A stretch of 64,000 nt of DNA from NCBI GenBank assembly GCA_037957365.1, contig JARHVA010000666.1:621501-685500 (forward strand), read 5' to 3'. Both the position numbers and the translations under genes were made by a program. Positions within the stretch are counted from its first letter, which is position 1. Every line of letters begins with the position of its first letter. The DNA comes from Torreya grandis (Eukaryota > Streptophyta > Pinopsida > Cupressales > Taxaceae). Below, one piece after another: positions 13,601-25,789 of the stretch. The notes below the pieces were generated by a model. It had not been told where the DNA came from. It saw only the letters and a list, made by a program, of their open reading frames with translations, and searched no databases.

Positions 13601-15768
13601 GGCCTATGTATGGACAGGGTGTGTGCATAAGAGACAAAACAAGGTCTATTTTTCTCCTTTAATTATCCCATAAGTCATAAATTTCACTTTATTATTTTTA
13701 TCCATATAAAAATAGTGGTAAGGACAAGTTGTAACCTTGGGTGAAGAAGATCTCTTTTGAGCTTGAAACTTTATACATCATTATTTTCTCATAATGCATA
13801 AAAGTGTGATTTTGATTCCTTCAAAAACTAATCTCCATCCCTCAATTATATTTAATTATTGGTATGGGTCTTGTCCTATATAATTAATACATGACCCAAT
13901 CCTTAATATTCATTTAAATCTTCAGGAGGCATGTTTAAAGAGGTTGACAAAAACCCCTTGGGCCTTTGTTTGCTCAAAATATGGATTTAATCCTTGTATC
14001 AGTCTTTAGGTCCCTTTAGCATGGTTTTTAACCCTATTTTATTAAATTATAATTATAATTAAATATTTCATGATAATTTAACACATTAATATCCCAAGGA
14101 AATATCCAATATCTATGCCAACACCTCAAAGGCATTTTATGCTCTATTTAGGCCACTTGTAGGTACATATTTGCCTATCTACAAGAAGTGAATGCTAACT
14201 TAGATAGTCAGTAAGATTTGTAATATTATGATAAACTTAATCCATTAATTTTTTTTAAAATTCACTCTAGTACTCAAAAAAATTTGGATCACTATCAAAG
14301 CTTTCTTTCCATTATGACATCATCAAAGAGAGACCCCTGTAGGTACATGAGTTACATACAGACAGTGAGGAACCTTCAGGTAGTATACATGATTTGTGAG
14401 TATAAAATATGTTTAGGATTCTTTAAAAAGTTTCAAATGGAATTTCCTTACTATAAATGACATTTTTCAGCTCAAAGACTCCTTTCAAGTGTGTTTGTTT
14501 TCCATGAAGAGACCTAAAGATAAACATTCTGAATTGTAAATATGCAGGCAGTGAATGTAAGTATGTATAATGAGTATTATTTTGACCTCATGGACAGACT
14601 TAAACTCTTAACCAATTTCTCACATGATTTATTATAATTTTTATTGTCTTGTATCTATATTTAAAACATTTATTCTAACCTAATATCCCCCATAATGATG
14701 TCTACATTGTACTTTCATGGTTGCATAACTGTGTTTGGGCATCAATGACTACAAATCATGAACATGCTTGTAAAAGGAGGTTGATTTTTGAGAGAGGGTA
14801 AGATATGATAACTTTTAAAACATTTTGAATGACTTATCATAACCCTATGAAACCATGAACAAGCATGGAATTCATGGAAGTGGAGGAAACCTGCCAATCA
14901 ACACATGATGTACCAGTCTATAAATTTGAGATGAATTGCTCATCATAAAATATTGAAACATGAAAAAAGGAATGGAATAAATAATAATTAATATTAAAAA
15001 TCTTATGAAATCAACTTTAGTAGTTGGTTTTTATGTATTTTTTCATACCAAGGGAAAACTGATAGGGTGCATAGATTAGTAGGCAATTTTAGAAGCTTAA
15101 CTTAAAATGGATGATTCATAAATCTCAAACCACCATTACCAAACTTATTTATATGAAAATGTATATTAATTATTTTAATATCACATCTTAGAATTTTTTG
15201 ACCTGAAACTCCTTGTGTTGACCATACCAAGAAAAAACATGAGTGTCACTTCAATCTACCAAGAAGGGCAAAAATGTAGTAATATGGCTTTGGCATCAAA
15301 ATAAATGTTTCAGATAAAACCAAGCATATATATGAGTTTTAATAATATTTATATGCATTCCATGACCTTAACCCACATGGCACATTTCCCAAGGACATGT
15401 ACAAGTGTCATTTTCTTTGTTTTCTTAAAGAAAACTAACTTTTAATCTGATGAACCAATCATATTTCAGTTATGTCAGTTGAATAAGACTTTTAGGGACA
15501 CATGGAGCATGATATGATGTTTTAAAACTTTCACATTTCCCAAAATATCTCGTACAAAGTATTAAATGCACCTTTTTGACCCCTCAAATGACCTAAAAAT
15601 GATAAATGGACCTAAAAACTAATTAACCAAAGCTAATAAAACATTAATTGATATAAAATGACATATAAATCACCTCATGACAAAATATTATACCCCCTTA
15701 TATGCCTATAAATCAATTTTTTAAATATGGGTACCCCAATTTGACCTAAAAGTCAAATTTGGTCAACA
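10653..15768 (+). mobile_element. Z element 5' LTR (about 5.1 kb)
   Basis: A giant LTR aligned by eye with 18480-23159 (direct) and with the complement of 58162-63344. Its first bases are TATTTTCACTTG, where the third copy has TGTTGTCACTTG, so TG appears to have mutated to TA. It ends GTCAACA and is followed by a primer-binding-site-like sequence. Shared blocks include ATGGCTTCACCATACTTAGG near 11224 and the end segment TTTGACCTAAAAGTCAAATTTGGTCAACA. An early segment near 11130 lacks the GGAATCCATAGTCTTCAC block found in the other two copies. No coding domain is recognised inside the LTR. Confidence 0.88.
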
Positions 15769-15790
15769 AATTGGTGACTCATAGGGGTAG
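15769..15790 (+). other. Primer-binding-site-like sequence of Z
   Basis: AATTGGTGACTCATAGGGG follows the LTR end CAACA immediately. It resembles the TTTGGCGACTCCGCTGGGG-type primer site I associate with Tat-lineage gypsy elements, with CpG lost. It fixes the orientation of Z as plus and marks 10653-15768 as the 5' LTR. Confidence 0.68.
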
Positions 15791-18479
15791 TATGCCTGCT
15801 ATACTAACTAGACTAGTAGCCTTATTATTCCATTGGGATTATGAAGTAATCTAAGGACTGAAATAAATAATATAACATTTTACCATTGAATATAGACCTT
15901 GATCAAGACAAGACCCACTAATGACTACCTCAACCACATAAAGCAAAAGACACACACCAACAAAGAAAACACACGTGTGCTTAAAAAACTTAGGGGAATT
16001 TGAAAAATAACTATTATGTACAACAAAAAATAATCATACCTCTCCCTATATAAAAATTAAATATTGATACTCTTCTTGATTCATGACATGGATAATTGGA
16101 TGAGGCATGTATCCTTTTGAACTCTAGCATTGATGCCTCCAACTTTCACAACATTTGCCAACTTCGTTGGAATGATATTTAATGAGAACCAAGTAGATCC
16201 AAACAAATTAACCAAGGAAATGAACTCTTCTTGAATCCAAACAACCTCAACATTTTCATGTGATCCTTCAACTATGATCTCTAATGGTGAGACAATAAGG
16301 CATGCCTTCTTGTCTTCCATAGTGCTCTCAACAAAGTTGAGCTTCATCTTAGTTGCAAGTTCTTCTAGCTCATCAAGGAGCTTAGAAATCCTTCCCAATC
16401 TTGGTCATTATCCTCCATGGAAGATTATTTATTCACCTTGTCATGAAATTTGCTTTCAACTTGGAAAATCTCTTCAATCTCTTGAAAGAACTCTATTTGC
16501 AGTTGCCAATCATCCTTGTCCTCTTCTTTATTTAGAGCCATTTCCTCCTCAATCTTGGAATGGTCATCCAAAACTTCATGATTAAGCATGGAGTCTTCCT
16601 CATGAATTTATTTCTTCAAGAGTTTATGGATTATATTTTTGTTTATCAAAGGGAGTGATTATGGTAATATATTCCTCATAATCACACATGAGGTCTTATT
16701 TATCATCCATGAATTGGGCCTAATCTTCTTCATTTGCTTCTCTCAAGATAGGCTCTTCAACACAAGGAAAGTATTCTTCGTCATCAACCAAAAAAGGAGA
16801 TTCAACAAAATAACTCACCTCTTCTTCATAATTTATGGCCTCTTTAAGGCTCTAAATTTTAATCTCAACTACCATATCATGACTTTTATTCTCAAAGGCT
16901 GCGAGATCTTCCATCTCCTTTCTAGTGATGCCAAGACTAGGCATCTTAAAATCTGATGACTTAGCCCAATAAGGCTACCAAGGAGTTGTATTCCCTTCAA
17001 GTAGGAATTCTAAATTTCCCTCAACCAGATTATATTATTTAGTTTCCCACACCATAAGTCCATAAAATCAAATGGTGATGGAATGAGGACAAAAATAACT
17101 AGTTGGTGGAGGTGGAACATAGAGTTCAAAATCAATCTGAGAAAGAAAAGTAAGAGATCTTGACAAAGGGAAGGCAAATCTTAGACTGAGACAACTTGAA
17201 ATTATTCCTTCCACTTGACATCTACTTCATTCACATTTGACTCAAATTTGGAACTCTCTTAAAGGAGGTGAAATGGGGTGTGTTTAGGGATAGAATCTTC
17301 TTGTGGGTCTAAACCTTCCATCACACCTTGACTTAGAAACTTCATCATTGACTCTAACTCTTAATTTTTCTTGACTAGATACTCTTGGAAAATTATTTAT
17401 TGAAGCTCATAGGAATAATCATGAGGTTTAGGTGTACATGAGGGCTTACATGAAATACAAGAAGCTTTTTTAGGAAGGGTTGAAGGGACTTGAAAAGGTT
17501 CAACTCTACTCTCCACTTCACATTCTTTGATAATGCTTTTATCTTCTTTCTTTCCCCATGACTCCACTATCTTATTCCAACTTGGGATATTAAGATTAGA
17601 GGTCTCTTTTTGAGGTGGTGTGGATACAATGTGAGAGGTAAATGAGGGTTTTAAATATACTTCTTTTGTTTCCAATATGGATTTTTTCATATGCATATTT
17701 TCCAACTCAATTTACCTATCAAGGTTTGCTTTAAACACAAGGTTATTCTTCTCAACTCTTTCCTCCACTTGATTTATAAAAGGATGGCCTTGATAAGGTT
17801 GATTGGGTTCATGAGTGGGAACCATTTAGGACTGATAGCAATTTTGTAGAAATGGAAAAGAAGGCTGATAGGTTTGGTGAGGCTACCTTTCATGAACTTC
17901 TAGCTTATCTTCTAAGGAATAGACTAAACCACTCACATCTAGCATCTCATTTGTGAGCCTTTTCCAATTGGCTCTCTCAATAGGTGTCAAATCCTTCTTG
18001 AATAAATCTAATTCATTTTTCACTTTATGGATGGAAAGATTAGGAATCTTTTGGCCACATCCCATAAGAGTATCAAACTCCAACACATATCTCTCATAGT
18101 CTAAGAGTGTCTTCTTGAAAGTGGAAATGGGTTGAGTTGACAAGTGAATAGGTTGATTAGGAGGAACATAAAATTTATAAGGATGAATATAAGACTGATA
18201 TAATTCATGAAAAGTCTAAAACACTTCATGATAAGGCTAGCTAAGGACTTGTTCATGTTGATAGGGAAAAGCACAAGCTTGGAAGGTATCACCAACTTGT
18301 GTGAAATTGAATCCAACACCAAAATTAACCATGAATCTTCATTAAAAGAAAGGACACAAATAAATATGTTACCATAAATATTAAATAGACAATATGGGAT
18401 AATTGACCAGCTGATATGTCTTTGGAGTTGCCATTGATGTTTGAATAGATGCCTCCAAAGGATGATTGTTGAGACCACA
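15791..18479 (+). mobile_element. Z element interior without gag-pol
   Basis: The interior between the Z LTRs is only about 2.7 kb. In the element's own (plus) orientation I find no gag, protease, reverse transcriptase or integrase. Most of it is covered by a decayed reading frame on the opposite strand. An element with long terminal repeats and a short non-pol interior fits the class of large non-autonomous derivatives (LARDs). No clear polypurine tract precedes the 3' LTR; it may have been lost with the missing 5' end of that LTR. Confidence 0.7.
16040..18240 (-). pseudogene. Decayed antisense reading frame inside Z
   Basis: Minus-strand coding-like region running opposite to the Z LTRs. 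The best stretches are 18143-17883 and 17705-17397, which share one frame and are separated by only three stops, and 16398-16081 in another frame. The protein is hydrophilic and charged, rich in Glu/Lys, with helical segments such as KVKNELDLFKKDLTPIERAN and QIELENMHMKKSIL and a Pro/Ser/Thr-rich middle. I do not recognise a domain. The helical-plus-linker style is reminiscent of gag C-terminal regions, but this is weak. Tat-lineage elements are known to carry extra antisense frames between pol and the 3' LTR, and the location fits that description; the assignment is inference. Stops and a frame change show it is no longer functional. Confidence 0.55.
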
Positions 18480-21400
18480 TGTTAGGAATCCATAGTCTTC
18501 ACTAAAAAAGATTCATCATTCAAGTGGAACACACTTATGAATATTTATGAAGAGGTAATAATTATTCATTTTATTAATCAAAAGGTATACAAATAAGTAT
18601 GGCTTTGCCATACTTAGGTGGAGCATAGCATACAATGGCCAAAATGGCTAGCTCTTATAAAACTTGAGAGAGAGAGAGAGAGAGAAAGAGAGAAGTCAAA
18701 GGGTCACAAGGACACTTTTTAATATGATAAAAGGAGTTAATTTTTCATGTGAAGATGATATGTGATGCAACATACAAGATCTAGAAGTCTAACTATCCAT
18801 ACAAGTCATCAAAATTATGCAAAGTGGCACAAAACTCCTCTTTTTGCATAGAAAAATTACCTTCATGATTGGGCCTATTTGAGCATGATATAACTAATTA
18901 TTATCAGTTATAATTATTTAAATATAATTTTATACTCTCAAAAATTCCTCTCCATGCATTGGTTACATGCCTGGTCCTCTGGAAACTTCTGAAAGTGAAT
19001 CATCATCATCTGTTATCCATAAAATTGCCCTTCCATGCACCCTACACACTTTACCTCTAAAATGACTTTGTTTTTCCATTAAAATACATACAATGAATTT
19101 TTTGACATTTTTAAATACCCTCCATGGCATTGGAAGCATCATGGGCACCTTAAAAGGACATTCACTTGAAGTTTTCACACCTTTCACTAGCTTGTCCAAT
19201 TGGCCAATTTTGACTGGCTAAGTTGAAAGAGTTTGTTTGCACACTTATAATATTTTTATTAGAATAAATTTTCCATATTTAGTTATTTAAATTCTCAATA
19301 TTCCATCAAAACTTTGTTTCATCCTTAGACTCCTCCTGTAGCCTGCACAACACATAAAATAGTGAAGAAAATCCTATGTATGACATGTCCATATAGTTCC
19401 GTACATATAATTTTTATGTAGAGAATATTGAGGGGTAATTTATAATATAAAATAGTTTTCATGGTGAAATTTTTCCATTATATTAGCTTTCCAACTCAAT
19501 TTTCACAAACTAGTCCTAACCAGGGTTTGTAAGGGTTTTTGAGTAGTTTTTAGTCTTAAGCTTGGTTCATAAAGATGGGATGTTGAATCTTAAAAAAAAA
19601 TAGAATAAATAATTTTTAAATACATTTATAAACTTCCCATAACTCCTTATATCCCCATGCACAACCTCAAAAAATATGTGAGCATCTAAACTTGTATTGT
19701 CGAGTTCTTCCTTGCACCTTGTGCATGCTTAAGTTTTCTTGAGCCAAAAGTGACCTTATTGATGGTTTCCTATATATTTATTAGCTTTAAAACATATTTA
19801 TACACCCCATTAATTTGGATCCATAGGATATAATTCTCAATTCATGTGAAAAATGTAAAATACCCCCTATTTGGGCATTAGGCCTAATATTGCTCAATAG
19901 GCATGTTTGCAACTTGATGCACAAAATGAATTTGTTGAGGGAATACTTAAATTATATTATATTATACACAAAAAATTACATCCTAAAAACACTATACAAT
20001 GATCTATAATTTATATCTCATGCTAAAATGGAAAATGACCTCTCATTAGGCTTTAGGTCCCTTTAAGGCTTATAATCCTGACTGTAACATTTGATGGATT
20101 AGACTACTATACTTAGTTTCACCTCCTCTTTATTAGTATATAAAATTACCCTATGTGTATTTAAACTCTCAAAACATTCTTAAAATGTCAAAAATACCTC
20201 AAGCTTATCCTATCACCCTCTTTCCTCAAGTCTACCTATTTATGCACAAGGGGAAGTGCCCTCTATCTGAGACAAAACAAAGGGTACCTCCCCTATTTGT
20301 CTAGAATAAAAAGCTATAGGATAATCTCCTTGAAGTTTTAAGGATTATCTCTATAAAATTTTGACCCTTGAATCCAGGTATAGACCCCCAAATTAACTCA
20401 AATTTTAAGGTAGACCTCTCAGAGATAGACTGTGTGCCCATTCAACCATGTGGGCTGTGTTTTGGTGATTAAAGACCTTACATTTGATTTATTTGGGATT
20501 AAAAGAACCTATATAGGTTTTAATAATTATTATTTATGTTTTTATTCTTTTTTTCCCATTTTGACTTCTTGTGGCTCACTCATACTCCTAGATTTATAAG
20601 ACTGAGTTTACTCTTCACTAAGTTTTACCTTAAGAAGGACCCATGTAGGTAGCCTCGAGATCTTTAGTACTTAGTCATGGTATATTATGATCTATTTATT
20701 CTATTCAAACTATGATTAATTAATTAAAACTCATTTATCACTTCAATTCTACATAATTTCTCAATATTGGGTTCTCCATTGCCCTTGTTGATTGAGACCT
20801 TTTATCTTTGAGACCTTATTGTAGGTTCATCAGGTTCTAAGCTTAGATTCAAAGCTCACAAACCAATTTAGATCTATTTTAAGCCATAAGGATCTGTTTT
20901 ATATCATTTTCTCACCTTGATACTTTATCAAATCTCAAGAAATCAAACTTATTATCTTCTTGCCTACCTGCCTATTGTAGGTGAGCATCTTAGGGCCTAC
21001 GTACAGATAGGGTGTTTGCATAAGAGGCAAAACAAGGTCTCTTTTTCTCCTTTACTAATCCCCTAGGTCATTAATGTCACTTGAGTATTTTGGATTCATA
21101 TATACATAGTGACAAGGTTAAGTTGTAACCTTGGATGAATAAGGTCTCTTTTGATCTTGAAACTTTATACATCACTGTCTGCTCACGGTGCATAAAAGTG
21201 TGATTTTGATTCCTTCAAAAACTAATCTCCATCCCTCTATTGTCTTTCATTAATTGTATGGGTCTTTTCCTATATAATTAATACATGACCCAATCCTTAA
21301 TATGTATTGAAATCTTTAGGAGGCATGTTTAAATAGGTCAACAAAAACCCCTTGGGCTTTTGTTTGCTCAAAATAAGGATTTAGTCCTTGTATCAGTCTT

Positions 21401-23159
21401 TAGGTTTTTTTAGCATGGTTTGTACCCTTGTTTTCTTACCTTAGCCTTCTAAGGAAGTATTTCATGATCCTTTAATGCATTAATATCCCAAATAAATATC
21501 TAATATCTATGTCAACACCTCAAAGGCATTTTATTCTCTTTTTAGGCCACATGTAGGTACACATTTCCCTATCTACAAGTAGTGAATGCTAGCATGGACA
21601 GTCATCAAGATGTGTACTCTTGTGATCAACTTAGGCCATTAAAAATTTGTAAAATTCACTCTAGGACTTAAAAATATTTCTATCACTATCAAAGCTTTCT
21701 TTCCATTATGGCATCATCAAAGAGAGACCCCTATAGGTACATGAGTTGCATACAGATAGTGAGGAACCTTCAAGTAGTATATATGATTTTTGAGTCTCAA
21801 AGATGTGTGGGATTCTTCCAAAAGTTTCAAATGGATTATCCTTACTATCAATGACCTTGTTTAGCTCAAATTCTCCTCTCAAGTGTGTTTGTTTTCCATG
21901 AAGACACCTGAAGGTAGACATTTTGAATTGTAAATATGTAGGCAGTGAATGTAATTATGTACAATGAATACTATTTTGACCTCATAGATAGACTTAAACT
22001 CTTCACAAATTTATCACATGGTTTATTATCATTATGATAGTCTTGGATCCGAAATTGAAATATCTATTCCAACCTAATATCCCCCATAATGATGTATGTA
22101 ATGTACTTTCATAGATACCTAGTTGTGTTTGGGCATCAATGACTACAAATCATGAACATGCTTGTAAAAGGAGGCTGATTTTTGAGAGAGGTGAAGCCAG
22201 GATAAATTTTAAAACATGTGTAAGGACTTATCATAATCTTATGAAACCATGAGCAAGCATGGAATTCCTAAAAGTGGAGGAGAACTACCAATCAACACAG
22301 GATGTACCAGTCTATAAATTTGAGATGAATTTCTCATCATAATATATTGAAACATGAAACAAGGAATGAAAGACATAAGTATTAATATAAAACAATTTCT
22401 ATAATCCACTTTAGTATATTTTTTATATAGAATTGTTCAAACCAAGGGAAAACTGATAGGGTACATAGATTAGCAGGCATATTTAAAAGCTCAACTTCAA
22501 ATGGATGATTCATAAAGCTCAGAATACCATTACAAAACTTATTTATATTAAAATTGATCTCCATAAGTTTAATATCACCTCCCAAAATCATTTGAATTGA
22601 AACCCCTTTTATTGACTATACCAAGCAAAAACTTGAATGTCACTTCAATTTACCATGAAGGGCAAAAATGTAGTAGAATGGTTTTGTCATAAAAATGATT
22701 ATTTCAAATCAAAAAATCATAGATATTTGTTTTAATAATATGGAGAGGCATTCCATGACCTTATCCCATGTGGTACATTTTTCAAGGTTGTAAAAGTGTC
22801 TTTTTATTCCTTTTCTTTAAGAAAATTGACTTTTATTCTGATGAACCTATCATATTTCAGTTATGGCAGTTGCCTAAGACTTATAGGGACACATGAGGCA
22901 TGACATAATGTTTTCAAACTCACACATTTCCCAATAAAACTAATAAAAATCATTAAATGCACCTTTTTGACCCCTTAAATAACCTAAAAATGATAAATGG
23001 ACCAAAAAACTAATTGACCAAAGATAGTACAACATTAATTAACATCAAATGACCTATAACTCACCTTATGACAAAATATTATACCCCTTTATATGCCTAA
23101 AAATCAATATTTTAAAGAGGGGTGCCCTAATTTGACCTAAAAGTCAAATTTGGTCAACA
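18480..23159 (+). mobile_element. Z element 3' LTR, 5'-truncated
   Basis: Aligned with the 5' LTR from about 18500 on (AAGTGGAACACACTTATGAA..) to the common end GTCAACA at 23159. The first several hundred bases of the 5' LTR and of the solo copy, roughly equivalent to 10653-11120, have no counterpart upstream of 18480. This copy has therefore lost its start, or the homology there is destroyed. It holds a GA repeat at 18668-18693. Differences from the 5' LTR are frequent throughout, so the insertion is old. Confidence 0.87.
18668..18693 (+). repeat. (GA)n microsatellite in Z LTR
   Basis: A run of GA dinucleotides with one interruption. The corresponding places in the other Z LTRs hold only short GA-rich stretches (near 11290, and as CT near 62650), so it expanded in this copy. 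Confidence 0.85.
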
Positions 23160-23164
23160 AAACC
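23160..23164 (+). repeat. Right target-site duplication of Z
   Basis: AAACC directly after the LTR end GTCAACA, the partner of GAACC at 10648-10652. Confidence 0.7.
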
Positions 23165-23768
23165 TAAGATGAGTGTATTTCCCACATTATTTACTCTTAC
23201 CATACCCTCAAAACTAGGGTTTATGGGATACAACCAGGGTTATAATTTTGTAGTTAGTGATCTTAAACACTGGTATGAGACTAATCAAAAAATTAAAAAT
23301 TATAATCAAGATCCTACAAATCATTTAAACCCTTTCCTAGATTAGCTCATTCCTTAATTTTTTCTTATATTATAGTAATAGTCATTAGCATTGCCTGATT
23401 CATATTGAATTGTATATATAATGTGTTCAATGGGCAAAATACTCTCTCGTATGTTACATAGGATCATGCATTTTCTTGTAAAATCTTCTCTTACTTTCCA
23501 AGATGGTATTTATTTCATTTCTAAATGCGTAAAATTTGATAATGTTCCAAAACATACTTTAAAGAAATCTCCATTACATTTTACTTCACATTGTTATAAC
23601 ATTCAAAAATCACATATGCAATATTTTAAATCCATGTTGTTAAAATTTACTAATGTACAAACTCATGATATTCCTCTTTCAAATATTTAGAATATTGTAC
23701 CACATGGTATACCATATTCGGTTAATTCATCAATAGATGTCAACTACTATGTTTTTAGATTTAAATAT

Positions 23769-23890
23769 TTATATAAGTATAAGTATCCTATTGGACAAGG
23801 GTTAGCTAAGCATGTTAAATGCATTACCGATCCTATTTCTCCTTCTACTAACAAGGGGAATACATGTCTTGGGTATAATGTTATGTCTAC
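23769..23890 (+). pseudogene. G-patch-like motif in X copy A
   Basis: The plus-strand reading contains YPIGQGLAKHVKCITDPISP followed by NKGNTCLGY. The spacing and residues (G-x-GL, an IT-x-PI turn, and a closing LGY) resemble the G-patch found after the protease in many Tat-lineage gypsy polyproteins. Several expected glycines are replaced by Ala or Cys. It lies upstream of gag, in a segment (about 23410-24245) with no counterpart in copy B. It may therefore be a fragment of another element inserted or recombined here. Moderate confidence: this is a short motif judged by eye. Confidence 0.4.
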
Positions 23891-24499
23891 CCCTCATGAA
23901 CTAAATTCAAGTCAAGCCACATTCCATGATCATTTTTACCACTACTCATTATCACACTATACAATCTAAAAGGACTTGGGAATAAGAGAAAGCATATATT
24001 AACACTTTCATCATAGGGGAAACTTAAAAATATTTTTCCATGCTTAATTTTCACCCTATTGAGGGGAGAATCATGGATATTATTTCAGAATCCAACACTC
24101 AGTAATAGTATAATGATCCAAATAATGATGTAAAATTCTTAAAATATCTTCATGAACATCCAAAAAAGTTTTATTCATTATTATATGTGGCTACAAATTA
24201 ACACAACAAGGGCATAAAATATATCACTTCAAATATGGTTACTTATATTAATACATATATTCAAATTTATACATCTCTTGGTTTTATAAAATCACTTGGT
24301 CTCCAAAATATATCCATACCTATTCAATTGATGTTACTTGCACTCCTCATATTACCTCTTCAAATACATCTCTAGAGCATATCATTCTTGCATTACAAGT
24401 TAAGTTGGCCCATATTGAGCAACCCAGTTATTATTCTATATCTTCCATGGACTCATTTTATTTGTTACATAACCCTTTGGCACCCTAAATCGTATCTTG

Positions 24500-25140
24500 T
24501 CCACCACTAGTTGGATTTGTGGCTCCAAAACTTCCTTTTTAATAAGTCAATGGTGATCCTAAACATTATTTATGTGTTTTTCAAGTATCTTTGTAGATAG
24601 TGATAAATTGTTGTCAAATATTTTTCAAATAAGTCTCAAAGAGTATTCTCTTATATGGTTCTATGACCTTCCTATTCAATTAGTAAAGGCTTCCAATCCT
24701 TTGGTAAATCAATTTTTCACACACTTTTCTATCAAAATTGGTAAATTTTTATCATATCATCAAATTTTAAAGCTTAAACAAGGGCCTATTGAAAAAATCG
24801 GTGAATATATGCTAAGGTGCAAGACTATGTTTTCATAAATGACAAATCAAATGGCTGATAATGATCTTCAAGATATTTTTACACAATTTTCTCTCTCTCC
24901 TCTTCAAGAGTCCATTATGTTTGAAAATTTCAAATCCTTTGATGAACTATGCCATATATTCAATTAGAGTGAAGTCAAACTAATTACTTTGAACAAGCTA
25001 AAGTATGATTCAAATGTTCCTCATACTTCAAATGTCAAGTTTCAAAGCAATCCAAATTATAAGATGAAATCAAATAAAATTAAGAATGAAACAAAAGTTA
25101 TAGATATTGTTATATCACAACCACCACAAAATATTTAATT
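24500..25140 (+). pseudogene. gag remnant, X copy A
   Basis: Retroelement Gag capsid-like region. The stretch at 24572-24838 reads SLIWFYDLPIQLVKASNP.. then a KIGKFLSYHQILKLKQGPIE segment, matching the usual plant gypsy pattern (A-x-x-W-F-x-x-L-P, then a helix with LxxLKQG..E). The copy B gag at 40480 aligns well at DNA and protein level. Upstream and downstream parts are open in other frames with stops. It would have formed the element particle; it is now non-functional. Confidence 0.78.
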
Positions 25141-25301
25141 ATAATCTCCACCAAGGATTAAATGTTCAAGATTTCCATCCCCTCATCATATCTTGTCACA
25201 AAAGATACTAGAATGCAATGTAATAACTCTTCATCCACCAATGAAGATAGAAATATTTATACCCCAATCTATAAATTTTTATGGAAATGTATATTATGAC
25301 T

Positions 25302-25304
<3 letters not shown>

Positions 25305-25365
<61 letters not shown>
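25305..25365 (+). repeat. (AT)n microsatellite
   Basis: About 30 uninterrupted AT repeats. The flanks GACTATCAT.. and ..ATTGGGAATTCTAC match copy B at 41274-41300, where the same position reads GACTATCATAGATGTATTGGGCATTCTAC. The array therefore arose inside the gag knuckle codons of X copy A. Confidence 0.97.
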
Positions 25366-25367
<2 letters not shown>

Positions 25368-25789
25368 GAATTCTACAAATAGATGTTTCAATATTAATCA
25401 TAAGATTCAATATCTCATTGATGATAACATCATATATATTGGTACACCTATTAAAGAGGCTAAGATAAGAAAATAATGATGCAAAGCTCAAAATTTATAA
25501 AGATCCTTTTACAAATCATGAAGCAAATAACAAGGATAGTTTTGAAGTACACTATGCATATAATACTCATTCCAAATAATGAATAAAATAACAAGGATAA
25601 TTCCAAAGCACATTATGTGTATAATGTTCATCCTCTTCCTTGTAAATATGGTCATCCACTAGATAACATTATTGGTGCATTTATAAGGAAACAAGTATAA
25701 AGTCATTTGATCACATTTTATAATAGTGAATTTTCTAATGATGATTTTGATAGACATGTAATTTTTATTCGGGGATGTTTTAATAATAA

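Noticed and set aside
21706..21921. 71-residue minus-strand open frame in the Z 3' LTR
   Set aside because: The aligned part of the 5' LTR (about 14300-14540) has stops, and no motif is present.
25193..25491. Open frames on both strands made of Ile/Tyr repeats
   Set aside because: They are translations of the (AT)n microsatellite and its flanks, not genes.
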